From Actinomadura chibensis NBRC 106107 (GTDB lineage Bacteria > Actinomycetota > Actinomycetes > Streptosporangiales > Streptosporangiaceae), in the NCBI RefSeq assembly GCF_001552135.1, contig NZ_BCQP01000017.1, positions 1-64,000 on the forward strand: a stretch of 64,000 bases of DNA, given 5' to 3'. The position numbers and the translations under genes are program-made. How positions within the stretch are numbered: position 1 is the stretch's first letter; every line of letters starts with the position of its first letter. The notes under the pieces are model-generated. The model did no database searches. It was not told the origin of the DNA and saw nothing but the letters and a program-made list of their open reading frames with translations. Below, in pieces: positions 1 through 8,537 of the stretch.

Positions 1-129
1 AAAATCAGAACTCATGGCGCCGATGCTACCGGCGAGTAGACATGCGTGGACGGCGCGGGTCCCGGCCCGTGGCGGGCACGTGACAGATGAGGCCGCGAGT
101 CGGCGGCGGCGAATCGAGAGGAGCGGGCC

Positions 130-1464
130 GTGTCCTACCGGCTGACGGTCATCGGAACCGGGTACCTCGGGACCACCCACGCGGCCTGCATGGCCGACCT
201 GGGCTTCGAGGTGCTCGGCCTGGACGTGGACGAGCCGCGCATCGCCCGGCTCGCGGCGGGCGACCTGCCGTTCTACGAGCCCGGCCTGGAGCCGGTGCTC
301 CGCCGCGGGCTGGAGAGCGGGCGGCTGCGCTTCACCACGTCCTACGAAGAGGCGGCGGAGTTCGGCGACGTCCACTTCCTGTGCGTCGGGACGCCGCAGA
401 AGGCCGGGGAGTACGCGGCCGACCTCCGCTACGTGGACGCCGCCGTCACCACCCTCGCGCCGCTGCTCGACCGGCCGTGCCTGGTCGTCGGCAAGTCCAC
501 GGTGCCGGTCGGGACGGCCGCCCGGCTCGCCGAGATCCTCGCCGCCGCCGCGCCCGCGGGCGGCGACGCCGTCCTCGCCTGGAACCCCGAGTTCCTGCGC
601 GAGGGGTTCGCCGTCCAGGACACCCTGCACCCGGACCGGATCGTCGCCGGGCTGCCCGCCGAGCAGGGCGCCGCCGAGCACGCCGAGAAGGCGCTGCGCG
701 AGGTCTACCGGACGATGATCGGCGCGGGCACCCCGTTCATCACCACCGACTATCCGACCGCCGAGCTGGTGAAGGTGTCGGCCAACGCGTTCCTCGCCAC
801 CAAGATCTCGTTCATCAACGCGATGGCGGAGGTGTGCGAGGCCGCGCACGCCGACGTGACGAAGCTGTCCGAGGCGCTGTCGCACGACGACCGGATCGGC
901 GGCAAGTTCCTCGGCCCGGGGCTCGGCTTCGGCGGCGGCTGCCTGCCGAAGGACATCCGCGCGTTCATGGCCCGCGCGGGCGAGCTCGGCGCCGACCAGG
1001 CGCTCACCTTCCTGCGCGAGGTCGACGAGATCAACATCCGGCGCCGGATCCGGATGGTGGACCTCGCCCGCGAGCTGCTCGGCGGCTCGTTCGCCGGACG
1101 GACGGTCGGCGTCCTCGGCGCCGCGTTCAAGCCGAACTCCGACGACGTCCGCGACTCGCCCGCGCTGGACGTCGCCGCGTCCATCCGCGCGCAGGGCGCC
1201 CGGGTGACGGTGTACGACCCGCAGGCGATGGCGAACGCGCGGGTCGCGCAGCCGTCCCTGGAGTACGGCGAGTCGGCGCTGTCGGCCGCCCGTGACGCGC
1301 ACGTCGTCCTGCTGCTGACCGAGTGGGCCGAGTTCCGCGACATGGAGCCGGCCGCGCTGGCCGAGGCGGTCGCGGAGCGCAACATCGTGGACGGCCGCAA
1401 CGCCCTCGACCCGGAGCGGTGGCGCGCGGCGGGCTGGAACTACCGGGCCCTCGGACGTCCTTGA
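130..1464 (+). CDS. UDP-glucose/GDP-mannose dehydrogenase family protein
   Basis: NAD-dependent nucleotide-sugar dehydrogenase of 444 aa, the usual length for UDP-glucose 6-dehydrogenases, which oxidise UDP-glucose to UDP-glucuronate in the cytoplasm for exopolysaccharide or cell-wall sugars. The N-terminus carries the Rossmann motif GTGYLG (residues 9-14). The catalytic cysteine lies in GFGGGCLPKD (Cys271), and the C-terminal third shows the UDP-binding domain motif GAAFKPNSDDVRDSP. The GTG start at 130 follows an AGGAG about six bases upstream. The substrate (UDP-glucose, UDP-ManNAc or GDP-mannose) cannot be fixed from sequence. It stands alone, 40 bp before the CoA-binding protein gene. 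Confidence 0.93.
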   Translation: MSYRLTVIGTGYLGTTHAACMADLGFEVLGLDVDEPRIARLAAGDLPFYEPGLEPVLRRGLESGRLRFTTSYEEAAEFGDVHFLCVGTPQKAGEYAADLRYVDAAVTTLAPLLDRPCLVVGKSTVPVGTAARLAEILAAAAPAGGDAVLAWNPEFLREGFAVQDTLHPDRIVAGLPAEQGAAEHAEKALREVYRTMIGAGTPFITTDYPTAELVKVSANAFLATKISFINAMAEVCEAAHADVTKLSEALSHDDRIGGKFLGPGLGFGGGCLPKDIRAFMARAGELGADQALTFLREVDEINIRRRIRMVDLARELLGGSFAGRTVGVLGAAFKPNSDDVRDSPALDVAASIRAQGARVTVYDPQAMANARVAQPSLEYGESALSAARDAHVVLLLTEWAEFRDMEPAALAEAVAERNIVDGRNALDPERWRAAGWNYRALGRP

Positions 1465-1504
1465 AAACGGAACTAAACCGGCGGCGGGCGCTGTTGTCGC
1501 GGAC

Positions 1505-1960
1505 ATGACGGATTCTCTCGCCACCCCTCCGGCCGACCCGTCCGCCGACCCCTACGCCGAGCTCGCCGTGATCCGGCGGCTGCTGCACGAGTCCAGGACG
1601 TGGGCGTTCGTCGGCCTCGGCGACAACCCCGACCGCGAGGTCTACACCCAGGCCGGGCTGCTGCAGAAGCGCGGGAAGCGGATCATCCCCGTGCATCCGG
1701 CGGCGGCGGACGTGCTCGGCGAAAAGGGGTACGCGTCCCTCGCCGACGTGCCGGACGCGTCCGAGATCGACGTCGTGGGCGTCTACCGCCGCGCCGAGCA
1801 CGCCGGGCAGGCCGTGGACGAGGCGATCGCGGTGGGCGCGAAGGCCGTCTGGCTGCCGCTCCAGGTGATCGACGAGGCGGCCGCGAAGCGCGCGAAGGAC
1901 GCCGGGCTCGACGTCGTCATGAACCGCTGCCCCGCCGTCGAGTGGGCGCTGCGCCGGTAG
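1505..1960 (+). CDS. CoA-binding domain protein (YccU-like)
   Basis: 151 aa single-domain protein of the YccU/CoA_binding_2 family, a Rossmann fold related to the CoA-binding domain of succinyl-CoA synthetase. The fold shows in FVGLGDNPDREVY near residue 38, the strand GKRIIPVHP, and the C-terminal MNRCPAVEW with the cysteine conserved in this family. Length is typical. No clear ribosome binding site precedes ATG 1505. The physiological substrate of the family is not established. It ends 16 bp before the stop of the convergent purE. Confidence 0.88.
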   Translation: MTDSLATPPADPSADPYAELAVIRRLLHESRTWAFVGLGDNPDREVYTQAGLLQKRGKRIIPVHPAAADVLGEKGYASLADVPDASEIDVVGVYRRAEHAGQAVDEAIAVGAKAVWLPLQVIDEAAAKRAKDAGLDVVMNRCPAVEWALRR

Positions 1961-1976
1961 CGCGGGCGGGCGGCGC

Positions 1977-2476
<500 letters not shown>

Positions 2477-2480
<4 letters not shown>

Positions 2481-3664
2481 CGCCGCCCCTCCCGCTCCGC
2501 GAGGGCCTTGCCCCAGCGCAGGTAGCCCGCCGCGTGCCGGGCGCGCTCGCGCAGGTCGGCGAGGTCGTCGCCGAGCACCGTCACATGGCCGATCTTGCGT
2601 CCGGGACGCGACTCCTTGCCGTACATGTGCACCTTCACGCCCGGGTCGTGGGCCATCACGTGGAAGTAGCGGGAGTGGACGTCCGGGTCGTCGCCGCCGA
2701 GCACGTTCGCCATCACCGTGTAGCGGGCGGTGGGCTCGGTGGAGCCGAGCGGCAGGTCGAGGACGGCGCGCAGGTGCTGCTCGAACTGCGACGTGCGGGC
2801 GCCCTCGATCGTCCAGTGGCCGGAGTTGTGCGGGCGCATCGCCAGCTCGTTCACGAGCAGCCCGGCGTCGGTCTCGAACAGCTCGACGGCGAGCAGGCCG
2901 GTGACGCCGAGCCCCTCGGCGACGGCGAGCGCGAGCCGCTGCGCCTCGGCGGCGATCTCCTCGGACAGGCCGGGCGCGGGCGCGATCACCTCGGTGCAGA
3001 TCCCGCCCTCCTGGACGGTCTCCACGATCGGGTACGCGGCGCCCTGCCCGTACGGGGAGCGGGCGACGAGCGCGGCCAGCTCCCGCCGGAACGGGACGTG
3101 CCGCTCGGCCATCAGGTCGACGCCCTCGTCCAGCAGCCGCCGCACGAGTTCGGCGGCCTCGCCGGGATCCCCGGCGATCCAGACGCCCTTGCCGTCGTAG
3201 CCGCCGCGCGTCGCCTTCAGCACGACCGGCCAGCCGTGCTCGGCGGCGAACGCTTCGAGGACGTCCAGCGCCCCGTCGGCCGGGACGTGCGCGTACGCCG
3301 GGCACGGGACGCCCATCCCGCTGAGCCGCTCGCGCATGACCAGCTTGTCCTGGGCGTGGGCGAGGGCGGCGGCGGCCGGACGGCACGGCGCCCCCGTCGC
3401 CTCAAGCTCCCGGATGTGCGGGCCGGGGACGTGCTCGTGGTCGAACGTCACGACGTCGCAGCCCTTGGCGAAGGACAGCAGGTCGTCGAGGGAGCGGTCG
3501 TCGCCCACCCGGACGTCGGAGACGGCCTTGGCGGCCGAGTCGTCGGCCGCGCCCGCGAGGACGCGGAGCGACACGCCGAGGGAGATCGCCGCCTGCTGGG
3601 TCATCCGGGCGAGCTGGCCCCCGCCCGCCATGCCCACGACGGGTGCGTCAGCCGGATTGGTCAC
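2477..3664 (-). CDS. purK: 5-(carboxyamino)imidazole ribonucleotide synthase
   Basis: PurK, 395 aa, ATP-grasp enzyme that carboxylates AIR to N5-CAIR using ATP and bicarbonate, the step before PurE. The N-terminal preATP-grasp motif [11 protein letters not shown] is followed by ATP-grasp signatures such as [15 protein letters not shown] and [16 protein letters not shown]. First gene of the purK-purE pair. The C-terminus ends [12 protein letters not shown] at the overlap with purE. A 224-bp divergent region separates it from the GtrA-like gene. Confidence 0.96.
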
Positions 3665-3888
3665 GCCTGAAAGCGTATCGGCCGACCGGCGTGAACGAAC
3701 CCGCCGGACCCCGCGTCGAACCCGTGTGTGGGGATCGCGACAATGGGCAAGGAACGCACGGACGACGTGAAACGTTCATGTTCCGACGTCCCGGCGGGCG
3801 CGGGCGTCTATCCTCGTGATGCCTCCGCAAGTGCCGCGGCCTGTCCGCCGCGGCGCAGAGACGAAGTCCGGAAGGACGGTTCCCCTTC

Positions 3889-4533
3889 GTGAGCCTGGTC
3901 GCCAAGATCCATCGGCAGTTCGCGCACCTCGTGCGCGAGCTGGCCAAGTTCGGCAGCGTGGGCGCGATCGCGTTCGTCATCACCTTCGGGATCGGCAACG
4001 GCCTGCACACCGGCCTGGGGATGGGCCCGCTGACGTCCAACGGCATCGCCACGGTGGTCGCCACGACGTTCGCCTACCTGGCGAACCGGTACTGGACGTT
4101 CCGGCACCGCGACCGCACCGGCCTCGGCCGCGAGTACGTCCTGTTCTTCGCGCTGAACGGCGTCGGGCTGGTCATCACCGAGCTGTTCATCGGGTTCTCG
4201 CACTACGTCCTCGGGCTGAACGGCGCGGTCTTCTACAACGCCGCCCTGATCATCGGGACGGGCTTCGCCACCCTGTTCCGCTTCTGGTCGTACAAGAAGT
4301 GGGTGTTCCTGCCGTCCAGCGCGCCGCAGGTCGACCCCGCGTCCGGGCTGCCGGAGGCCCCGGCCGCGCCCGGCGCGCACCGGGCGAACGGGCGGCCCGC
4401 GAACGGCCAGCCCGTCAACGGCCAGCCCGTCAACGGCCAGCCCGCGAACGGCCAGCAGGGCCCGGCCCCCCGGCTCGGCCACCCGCTGGACGCGCGCCAC
4501 ACCGCGGACTACGCCCAGTACACCCGCCGCTGA
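3889..4533 (+). CDS. GtrA-like membrane protein with NGQP repeat tail
   Basis: 214 aa; the first ~145 residues match the GtrA/DPMS flippase-like family of small four-helix membrane proteins linked to transfer of lipid-linked sugars across the membrane. Four hydrophobic segments are seen, around GSVGAIAFVITFGIGNGL, GIATVVATTFAYLAN, YVLFFALNGVGLVITELF and AALIIGTGFATLF. Aromatic/basic motifs NRYWTF and KKWVF are typical. The ~70-residue tail is hydrophilic with five (A/V)NG(Q/R)P units from 15-bp repeats. The GTG start at 3889 has GGAAGGA upstream. Position beside purK matches Rv3277 in mycobacteria (from memory). The protein's sugar substrate is unknown. Confidence 0.88.
   Translation: MSLVAKIHRQFAHLVRELAKFGSVGAIAFVITFGIGNGLHTGLGMGPLTSNGIATVVATTFAYLANRYWTFRHRDRTGLGREYVLFFALNGVGLVITELFIGFSHYVLGLNGAVFYNAALIIGTGFATLFRFWSYKKWVFLPSSAPQVDPASGLPEAPAAPGAHRANGRPANGQPVNGQPVNGQPANGQQGPAPRLGHPLDARHTADYAQYTRR
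4384..4458 (+). repeat. Five 15-bp in-frame tandem repeats in GtrA-like gene
   Basis: Five consecutive 15-bp units with consensus GCGAACGGCCAGCCC or GTCAACGGCCAGCCC start at 4384, 4399, 4414, 4429 and 4444. They encode the NG(Q/R)P-type pentapeptides of the protein tail. Units two to four are nearly identical, which suggests recent slippage and possible copy-number variation between strains. Confidence 0.9.
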
Positions 4534-4552
4534 GCGGGCGGGCCGCCGCTCA
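4531..4552. terminator. Inverted repeat holding both convergent stop codons
   Basis: TGAGCGG (4531-4537) pairs with CCGCTCA (4546-4552) across eight bases. The left arm begins with the TGA of the GtrA-like gene and the right arm contains the TCA complement of the histidine kinase stop. There is no T tract, as is common for actinobacterial hairpin terminators. Bidirectional termination is inferred. Confidence 0.5.
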
Positions 4553-5821
4553 GGCGGGGCCCATGACGACGCGCTCCTCGGCCAGCCGGGCCTGCTCGGT
4601 CTGCCGCAGGAAGATCCCGAACACGGCCGGACGCGACTGGATCAGCTCCAGCCGCCCGCCGTCCACCATCGCGAGGGAGCGGGCCAGGTAGAGCCCGAGG
4701 CCGGTGCCCCGGCCGCCGCTGACGCTGCGCTCGAAGATCCGCGGCTCCAGCTCGGGCGGGATCCCGGGGCCCTCGTCGCCGACCTCGACGACCACCGAGC
4801 TGACGCCCGGCTTGGTGTGGATGGTCACGGTGCCCGCGCCGTGCATCAGCGAGTTGTCGAGCAGGGTCGCGACGATCTGGGAGAGGCCCTCGGGGTTGGT
4901 CATGCCGACGAGGCCCTGCTCGCCGACGATCCGCACGTCCCGGCCGTCCCGCCGGAAGATGGGCCGCCACTCCTCCACCTGCTGGGCGATGATCTCGTCG
5001 ATGGGCGAGGCGACGGCGGCGCCGGTCCGGTCGTGCCGGGCGCGGGCGAGCAGCTGCTCGACGACCGCGACGAGCCGCTCCGCCTGCGCGACGGCAGCCG
5101 CGCCCTCCTCCCGGACGACGTCCGGGTAGTCGGCGGCGTCGATCATCTCCTCCAGCCGCATGGACAGCGCGGTCAGCGGCGTGCGGAGCTGGTGGCTCGC
5201 GTCGGAGGCGAACTCGCGGCTAGCGGCGAGTAAGTCGGCGATCCGGACGGCGCTGCGGTCCAGCACCTCGGCGACCCGGTCGACCTCGGGCAGGCCGTAG
5301 CGGCGGCGCCGCGGCCTGGCGTTGCCGCTGCCCAGCCGGTCGGCGGTCTCGGCGAGGTCGACCAGCGGGACGGTCAGCTTGCGGGCCTGCACCATCGCGA
5401 GGCCGACGGTCAGCGCGACGCCGAGCAGCGCGAGGCTGCCGATGAACAGCATCCGCCGCACCGCGTCGTCGCGGACCTCCGCCTCCGGCCGGGACACCCG
5501 CACGCGCACGGCGCCGTTCGTCCGGTCCGCGGACAGCACGGGCCCGCGGCGCGGCGGCCCGGCGGTGAGCGTCCGGCCGTCCGGCATGACGATCGACACG
5601 TGCCGCCCCGGGTACTCCCGCGCGATCATCGCGCCGGTGACGGGACGGTTCGACTCCAGGCTGAAGCCGACGCCGACGGCGATGGACGACGCCTCCCGGT
5701 CGAGCGACCGGCTCTCCTTCTCGTAGGAGAGTCTGTGGGCGAAGTAGGTGAGGGGTATGCCGAGCGACAGGATCGCGACCACCGCCACCGCGAGCGTCGA
5801 CAGGAGGAGTCGGCGCCTCAT
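4550..5821 (-). CDS. OmpR-family partner sensor histidine kinase
   Basis: 423 aa membrane sensor kinase. Two hydrophobic segments (about residues 5-27 and 124-144) flank a ~95-residue extracytoplasmic sensor region. A HAMP linker follows (about 146-198), then HisKA with phospho-accepting His210 in SDASHQLRTPL. The HATPase domain shows LLDNSLMHGAG, GDEGPGIP and GRGTGLGLYLA. ATG 5821 was chosen because AAGGAG sits five bases upstream and a hydrophobic segment starts at once. The upstream in-frame extension overlaps the regulator and lacks these signs. It lies 107 bp downstream of its regulator on the same strand, the normal operon order. The stimulus is unknown. Confidence 0.92.
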   Translation of the reverse strand: MRRRLLLSTLAVAVVAILSLGIPLTYFAHRLSYEKESRSLDREASSIAVGVGFSLESNRPVTGAMIAREYPGRHVSIVMPDGRTLTAGPPRRGPVLSADRTNGAVRVRVSRPEAEVRDDAVRRMLFIGSLALLGVALTVGLAMVQARKLTVPLVDLAETADRLGSGNARPRRRRYGLPEVDRVAEVLDRSAVRIADLLAASREFASDASHQLRTPLTALSMRLEEMIDAADYPDVVREEGAAAVAQAERLVAVVEQLLARARHDRTGAAVASPIDEIIAQQVEEWRPIFRRDGRDVRIVGEQGLVGMTNPEGLSQIVATLLDNSLMHGAGTVTIHTKPGVSSVVVEVGDEGPGIPPELEPRIFERSVSGGRGTGLGLYLARSLAMVDGGRLELIQSRPAVFGIFLRQTEQARLAEERVVMGPA

Positions 5822-5928
5822 CAGGGCTCCTTCAGGGGTGGGGCCACGGACCGCGCGGCAGGGACCCGGCGCCTCTCGGGAAGGCGCCGGGACGACCCGC
5901 GCGACCGTGGCGGCCGGTAGGGCGTGCC

Positions 5929-6600
5929 CTAGTCGCCGCGCTCGAACCGGAAGCCGACGCCCCGCACCGTCGTGATGTAGCGGGGGCTGCCGGCGTCGTC
6001 GCCGAGCTTGCGGCGCAGCCAGGAAATGTGCATGTCGAGCGTCTTCGTGGAACCCCACCAGTTGGTGTCCCACACCTCGCGCATGATCTGTTCGCGGGTG
6101 ACGACCTTGCCCGCGTCGCGGACGAGCACCCGCAGCAGGTCGAACTCCTTCGTCGTGAGCTGGAGCTCCTGGTCGCCCATCCAGGCGCGGCGCGACTCGG
6201 CGTCGATCCGGACCCCCTGGACGATCGGGGTCTCGGTGCTGCCGCGGCGCAGCAGCGCCCGGACCCGGGCCAGCAGCTCGGCCAGCCGGAACGGCTTGGT
6301 CACGTAGTCGTCGGCGCCCGCGTCCAGCCCGACGACGGTGTCGACCTCGTCGGCACGCGCGGTCAGGATCAGGATGGGCACGCCGTGCCCCTCGGCCCGC
6401 ACCCGGCGGGCCACCTCAAGGCCGTCCAGCTCGGGTAGGCCGAGGTCCAGGACGATCAGGTCCACCCCGCCGCCGAGCGCCCGCTCCAGCGCCTGCGGGC
6501 CGTCCGGGCTGACTTCGACGGTGTACCCCTCGCGCCGCAGCGCGCGGGCGAGAGGCTCGGAGATGGACGTGTCGTCCTCGGCGAGCAGTACTGAGGTCAT
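5929..6600 (-). CDS. OmpR/PhoB-family response regulator
   Basis: 223 aa DNA-binding regulator. The receiver domain has acidic residues Asp9/Asp10, phospho-acceptor Asp52 in LIVLDLGLPELDG, Thr80 and Lys102. The C-terminal winged helix (about 125-223) contains LTTKEFDLLRVLVRDAG and MHISWLRRKLGDD. ATG 6600 places the receiver motif VLLAEDD at residues 4-10, so the longer upstream frame is not needed. It is transcribed ahead of the histidine kinase, its probable partner. The target genes cannot be read from the sequence. Confidence 0.93.
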   Translation of the reverse strand: MTSVLLAEDDTSISEPLARALRREGYTVEVSPDGPQALERALGGGVDLIVLDLGLPELDGLEVARRVRAEGHGVPILILTARADEVDTVVGLDAGADDYVTKPFRLAELLARVRALLRRGSTETPIVQGVRIDAESRRAWMGDQELQLTTKEFDLLRVLVRDAGKVVTREQIMREVWDTNWWGSTKTLDMHISWLRRKLGDDAGSPRYITTVRGVGFRFERGD

Positions 6601-6707
6601 GAACCGATCGTATGACCATTCTTGAACATTGCCCGGCTGCCGCCGCGCTCTTGACCTGCGGTTTGCCACTCGTAGTACATCCTCGAACACCGCTTATCAG
6701 GCGGAAC

Positions 6708-6728
6708 CGGGATGCAGTCCGCATCCCG
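6708..6728. terminator. Hairpin terminator after treZ
   Basis: Perfect 8-bp stem CGGGATGC / GCATCCCG with a 5-nt loop, starting 21 nt beyond the treZ stop on the minus strand. It would separate the trehalose operon from the two-component genes downstream. No T tract is present. Confidence 0.6.
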
Positions 6729-6749
6729 CCTGGGGCCCGCCGGGCCGGG

Positions 6750-8537
6750 TCAGCCGAGGACGGCGGCGGACGCGGCCGGAAGTTCGAGCGCGGCGGTTCC
6801 GGAATCGCCGGTGGCGCCCGTGTCCAGGCGGATCGCCGGGTCCGAGCCGAGCAGGAGGCGGGGCGGCGGCGCCTCAGCGGCGGACACGGGGAGCAGAACG
6901 GGCGCGTCCCCGAGGTTCGCCGCCACGCGGATCGGACCGCGCCGCATGATCAGCCAGCGGGCCCCGTCGCCGCCGGTCTCGACGGTCGTCCCCGTCAGGC
7001 GCGGGTCGTTCAACTCGGGGCGGGAGCGGCGGAGCGCGATCAGCGCCCGGTGCCATTCCAGCAGGTCGCGGTGGTGCGGCCGGCCGGGCTCGGTCCAGTC
7101 GAGGACGGACCGCCGGACGGTGTCCACAGCCTGTGGATCGGGGACGCCGCCCGTCCAGCCGTGCCGCGCGAACTCGCGGCGGCGCCCCTCGCTGACGGCC
7201 CGTCCCAGTTCGGGGTCCTGATGGTCGGTGAAATAGCACCACGGGGTGGACGCGCCCCATTCCTCGCCCATGAAGAGCATGGGCGTGAACGGCGCGAGGA
7301 GGAGCAGCGCCGCGCCGACCTTGAGCAGGCCGGGCGGCGCGCCCGCGGCGGCGAGGACGGCGCCGAGCCGGTCGCCGGCCGCCCGGTTGCCGATCTGGTC
7401 ATGGTTTTGAAGAAAGCCGACGAACCGGTGCGCGGGTGTTTTCACGACGTTCACCGGGCGCCCGTGGCGGCGCCCCCGATAAGTCGACCAGGTCCCGTCG
7501 TGGACGAACACGTTCGTGAGCGCCTTCTTGAGGGTCTCCAAATCGCCGAAATCGCAGTAATAGCCCTGCCGCTCGCCGGTCAGCGCGGCGTGCAGGGCGT
7601 GGTGGAAGTCGTCGCTCCACTGCGCGTCCAGGCCGTACCCGCCCGCCTCCCGGGACGTCACCAGGCGCGGGTCGTTCAGGTCGGATTCGGCGATGAGGAA
7701 CAGGTCGCGTCCGAGGTGCGCCGAAAGGCCCGCCACCGCGCCCGCGAGTTCTTCGAGGACGTGCACCGCGCCGAGGTCGGTGATGGCGTGGACGGCGTCG
7801 AGCCGCAGCCCGTCGAAGTGGTGGTCGCGCAGCCACATCAGCGCGTTCTCCACGACGAACGCGCGCACTTCTTCCGAGCCTTCCTGGTCGAAGTTGACCG
7901 CGTCGCCCCAAGGCGTCGGATGTGTGCCGGTGAAATAAGGGCCATAGGCGGCGAGGCGGTTTCCGTCCGGGCCGAGGTGGTTGTAGACGACGTCGAGGAT
8001 CACCGCGAGCCCGCGCGCGTGGGCCGCGTCGACGAAGCGTTTCAGCGCGTCCGGGCCGCCATAGGGCTCGTGCGGCGCCCACAGGTGGACGCCGTCATAT
8101 CCCCATCCGTGATTTCCGGGAAAGGACGCGACGGGCAGGATCTCCACCGCGTCCACGCCGAGCGCCACGAGATGGTCGAGGCGTTCGGCGGCCGCGTCGA
8201 ACGTCCCCTCCGGCGTGAACGTGCCCACGTGCATCTCGTAGAGGACGCTGCCGGGGAGGGGACGTCCGTGCCAGTGCTGGTCCGTCCAGGCGAACCGGTC
8301 GTGGTCGTAGACGCGGCTCAACCCGTGGACGCCGCCCGGCTGCCATGGCGAGCGGGGGTCGGGCAGTACTTCGTCCGCGCCGTCCAAGACGAACCCGTAG
8401 TCGGTGCCATGCGAGGCGTCCGCGACGTCCGCCCTCCACCAGCCGGACGGCGACGCGTCCATGGGATGCCGGACGCCGCCCGCCTCGACCTCCACGCGCC
8501 CGGCCGACGGCGCCCAGACCTCGAACCGCGTGGTCAC
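6750..8537 (-). CDS. treZ: Malto-oligosyltrehalose trehalohydrolase
   Basis: TreZ, 595 aa, GH13 enzyme that releases free trehalose from the maltooligosyl-trehalose made by TreY. An N-terminal E-set/CBM48-like domain (about 1-90) precedes the (beta/alpha)8 domain. The nucleophile is Asp247 in FDGLRLDAVH, the acid/base Glu284 in FLIAESDLN, and the third acid Asp380 in FLQNHDQIGN. The GTG start at 8537 overlaps the treY stop (GTGA), so it is coupled to treY. Length fits the family. The upstream in-frame extension is a shadow of treY. Confidence 0.96.
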   Translation of the reverse strand: MTTRFEVWAPSAGRVEVEAGGVRHPMDASPSGWWRADVADASHGTDYGFVLDGADEVLPDPRSPWQPGGVHGLSRVYDHDRFAWTDQHWHGRPLPGSVLYEMHVGTFTPEGTFDAAAERLDHLVALGVDAVEILPVASFPGNHGWGYDGVHLWAPHEPYGGPDALKRFVDAAHARGLAVILDVVYNHLGPDGNRLAAYGPYFTGTHPTPWGDAVNFDQEGSEEVRAFVVENALMWLRDHHFDGLRLDAVHAITDLGAVHVLEELAGAVAGLSAHLGRDLFLIAESDLNDPRLVTSREAGGYGLDAQWSDDFHHALHAALTGERQGYYCDFGDLETLKKALTNVFVHDGTWSTYRGRRHGRPVNVVKTPAHRFVGFLQNHDQIGNRAAGDRLGAVLAAAGAPPGLLKVGAALLLLAPFTPMLFMGEEWGASTPWCYFTDHQDPELGRAVSEGRRREFARHGWTGGVPDPQAVDTVRRSVLDWTEPGRPHHRDLLEWHRALIALRRSRPELNDPRLTGTTVETGGDGARWLIMRRGPIRVAANLGDAPVLLPVSAAEAPPPRLLLGSDPAIRLDTGATGDSGTAALELPAASAAVLG

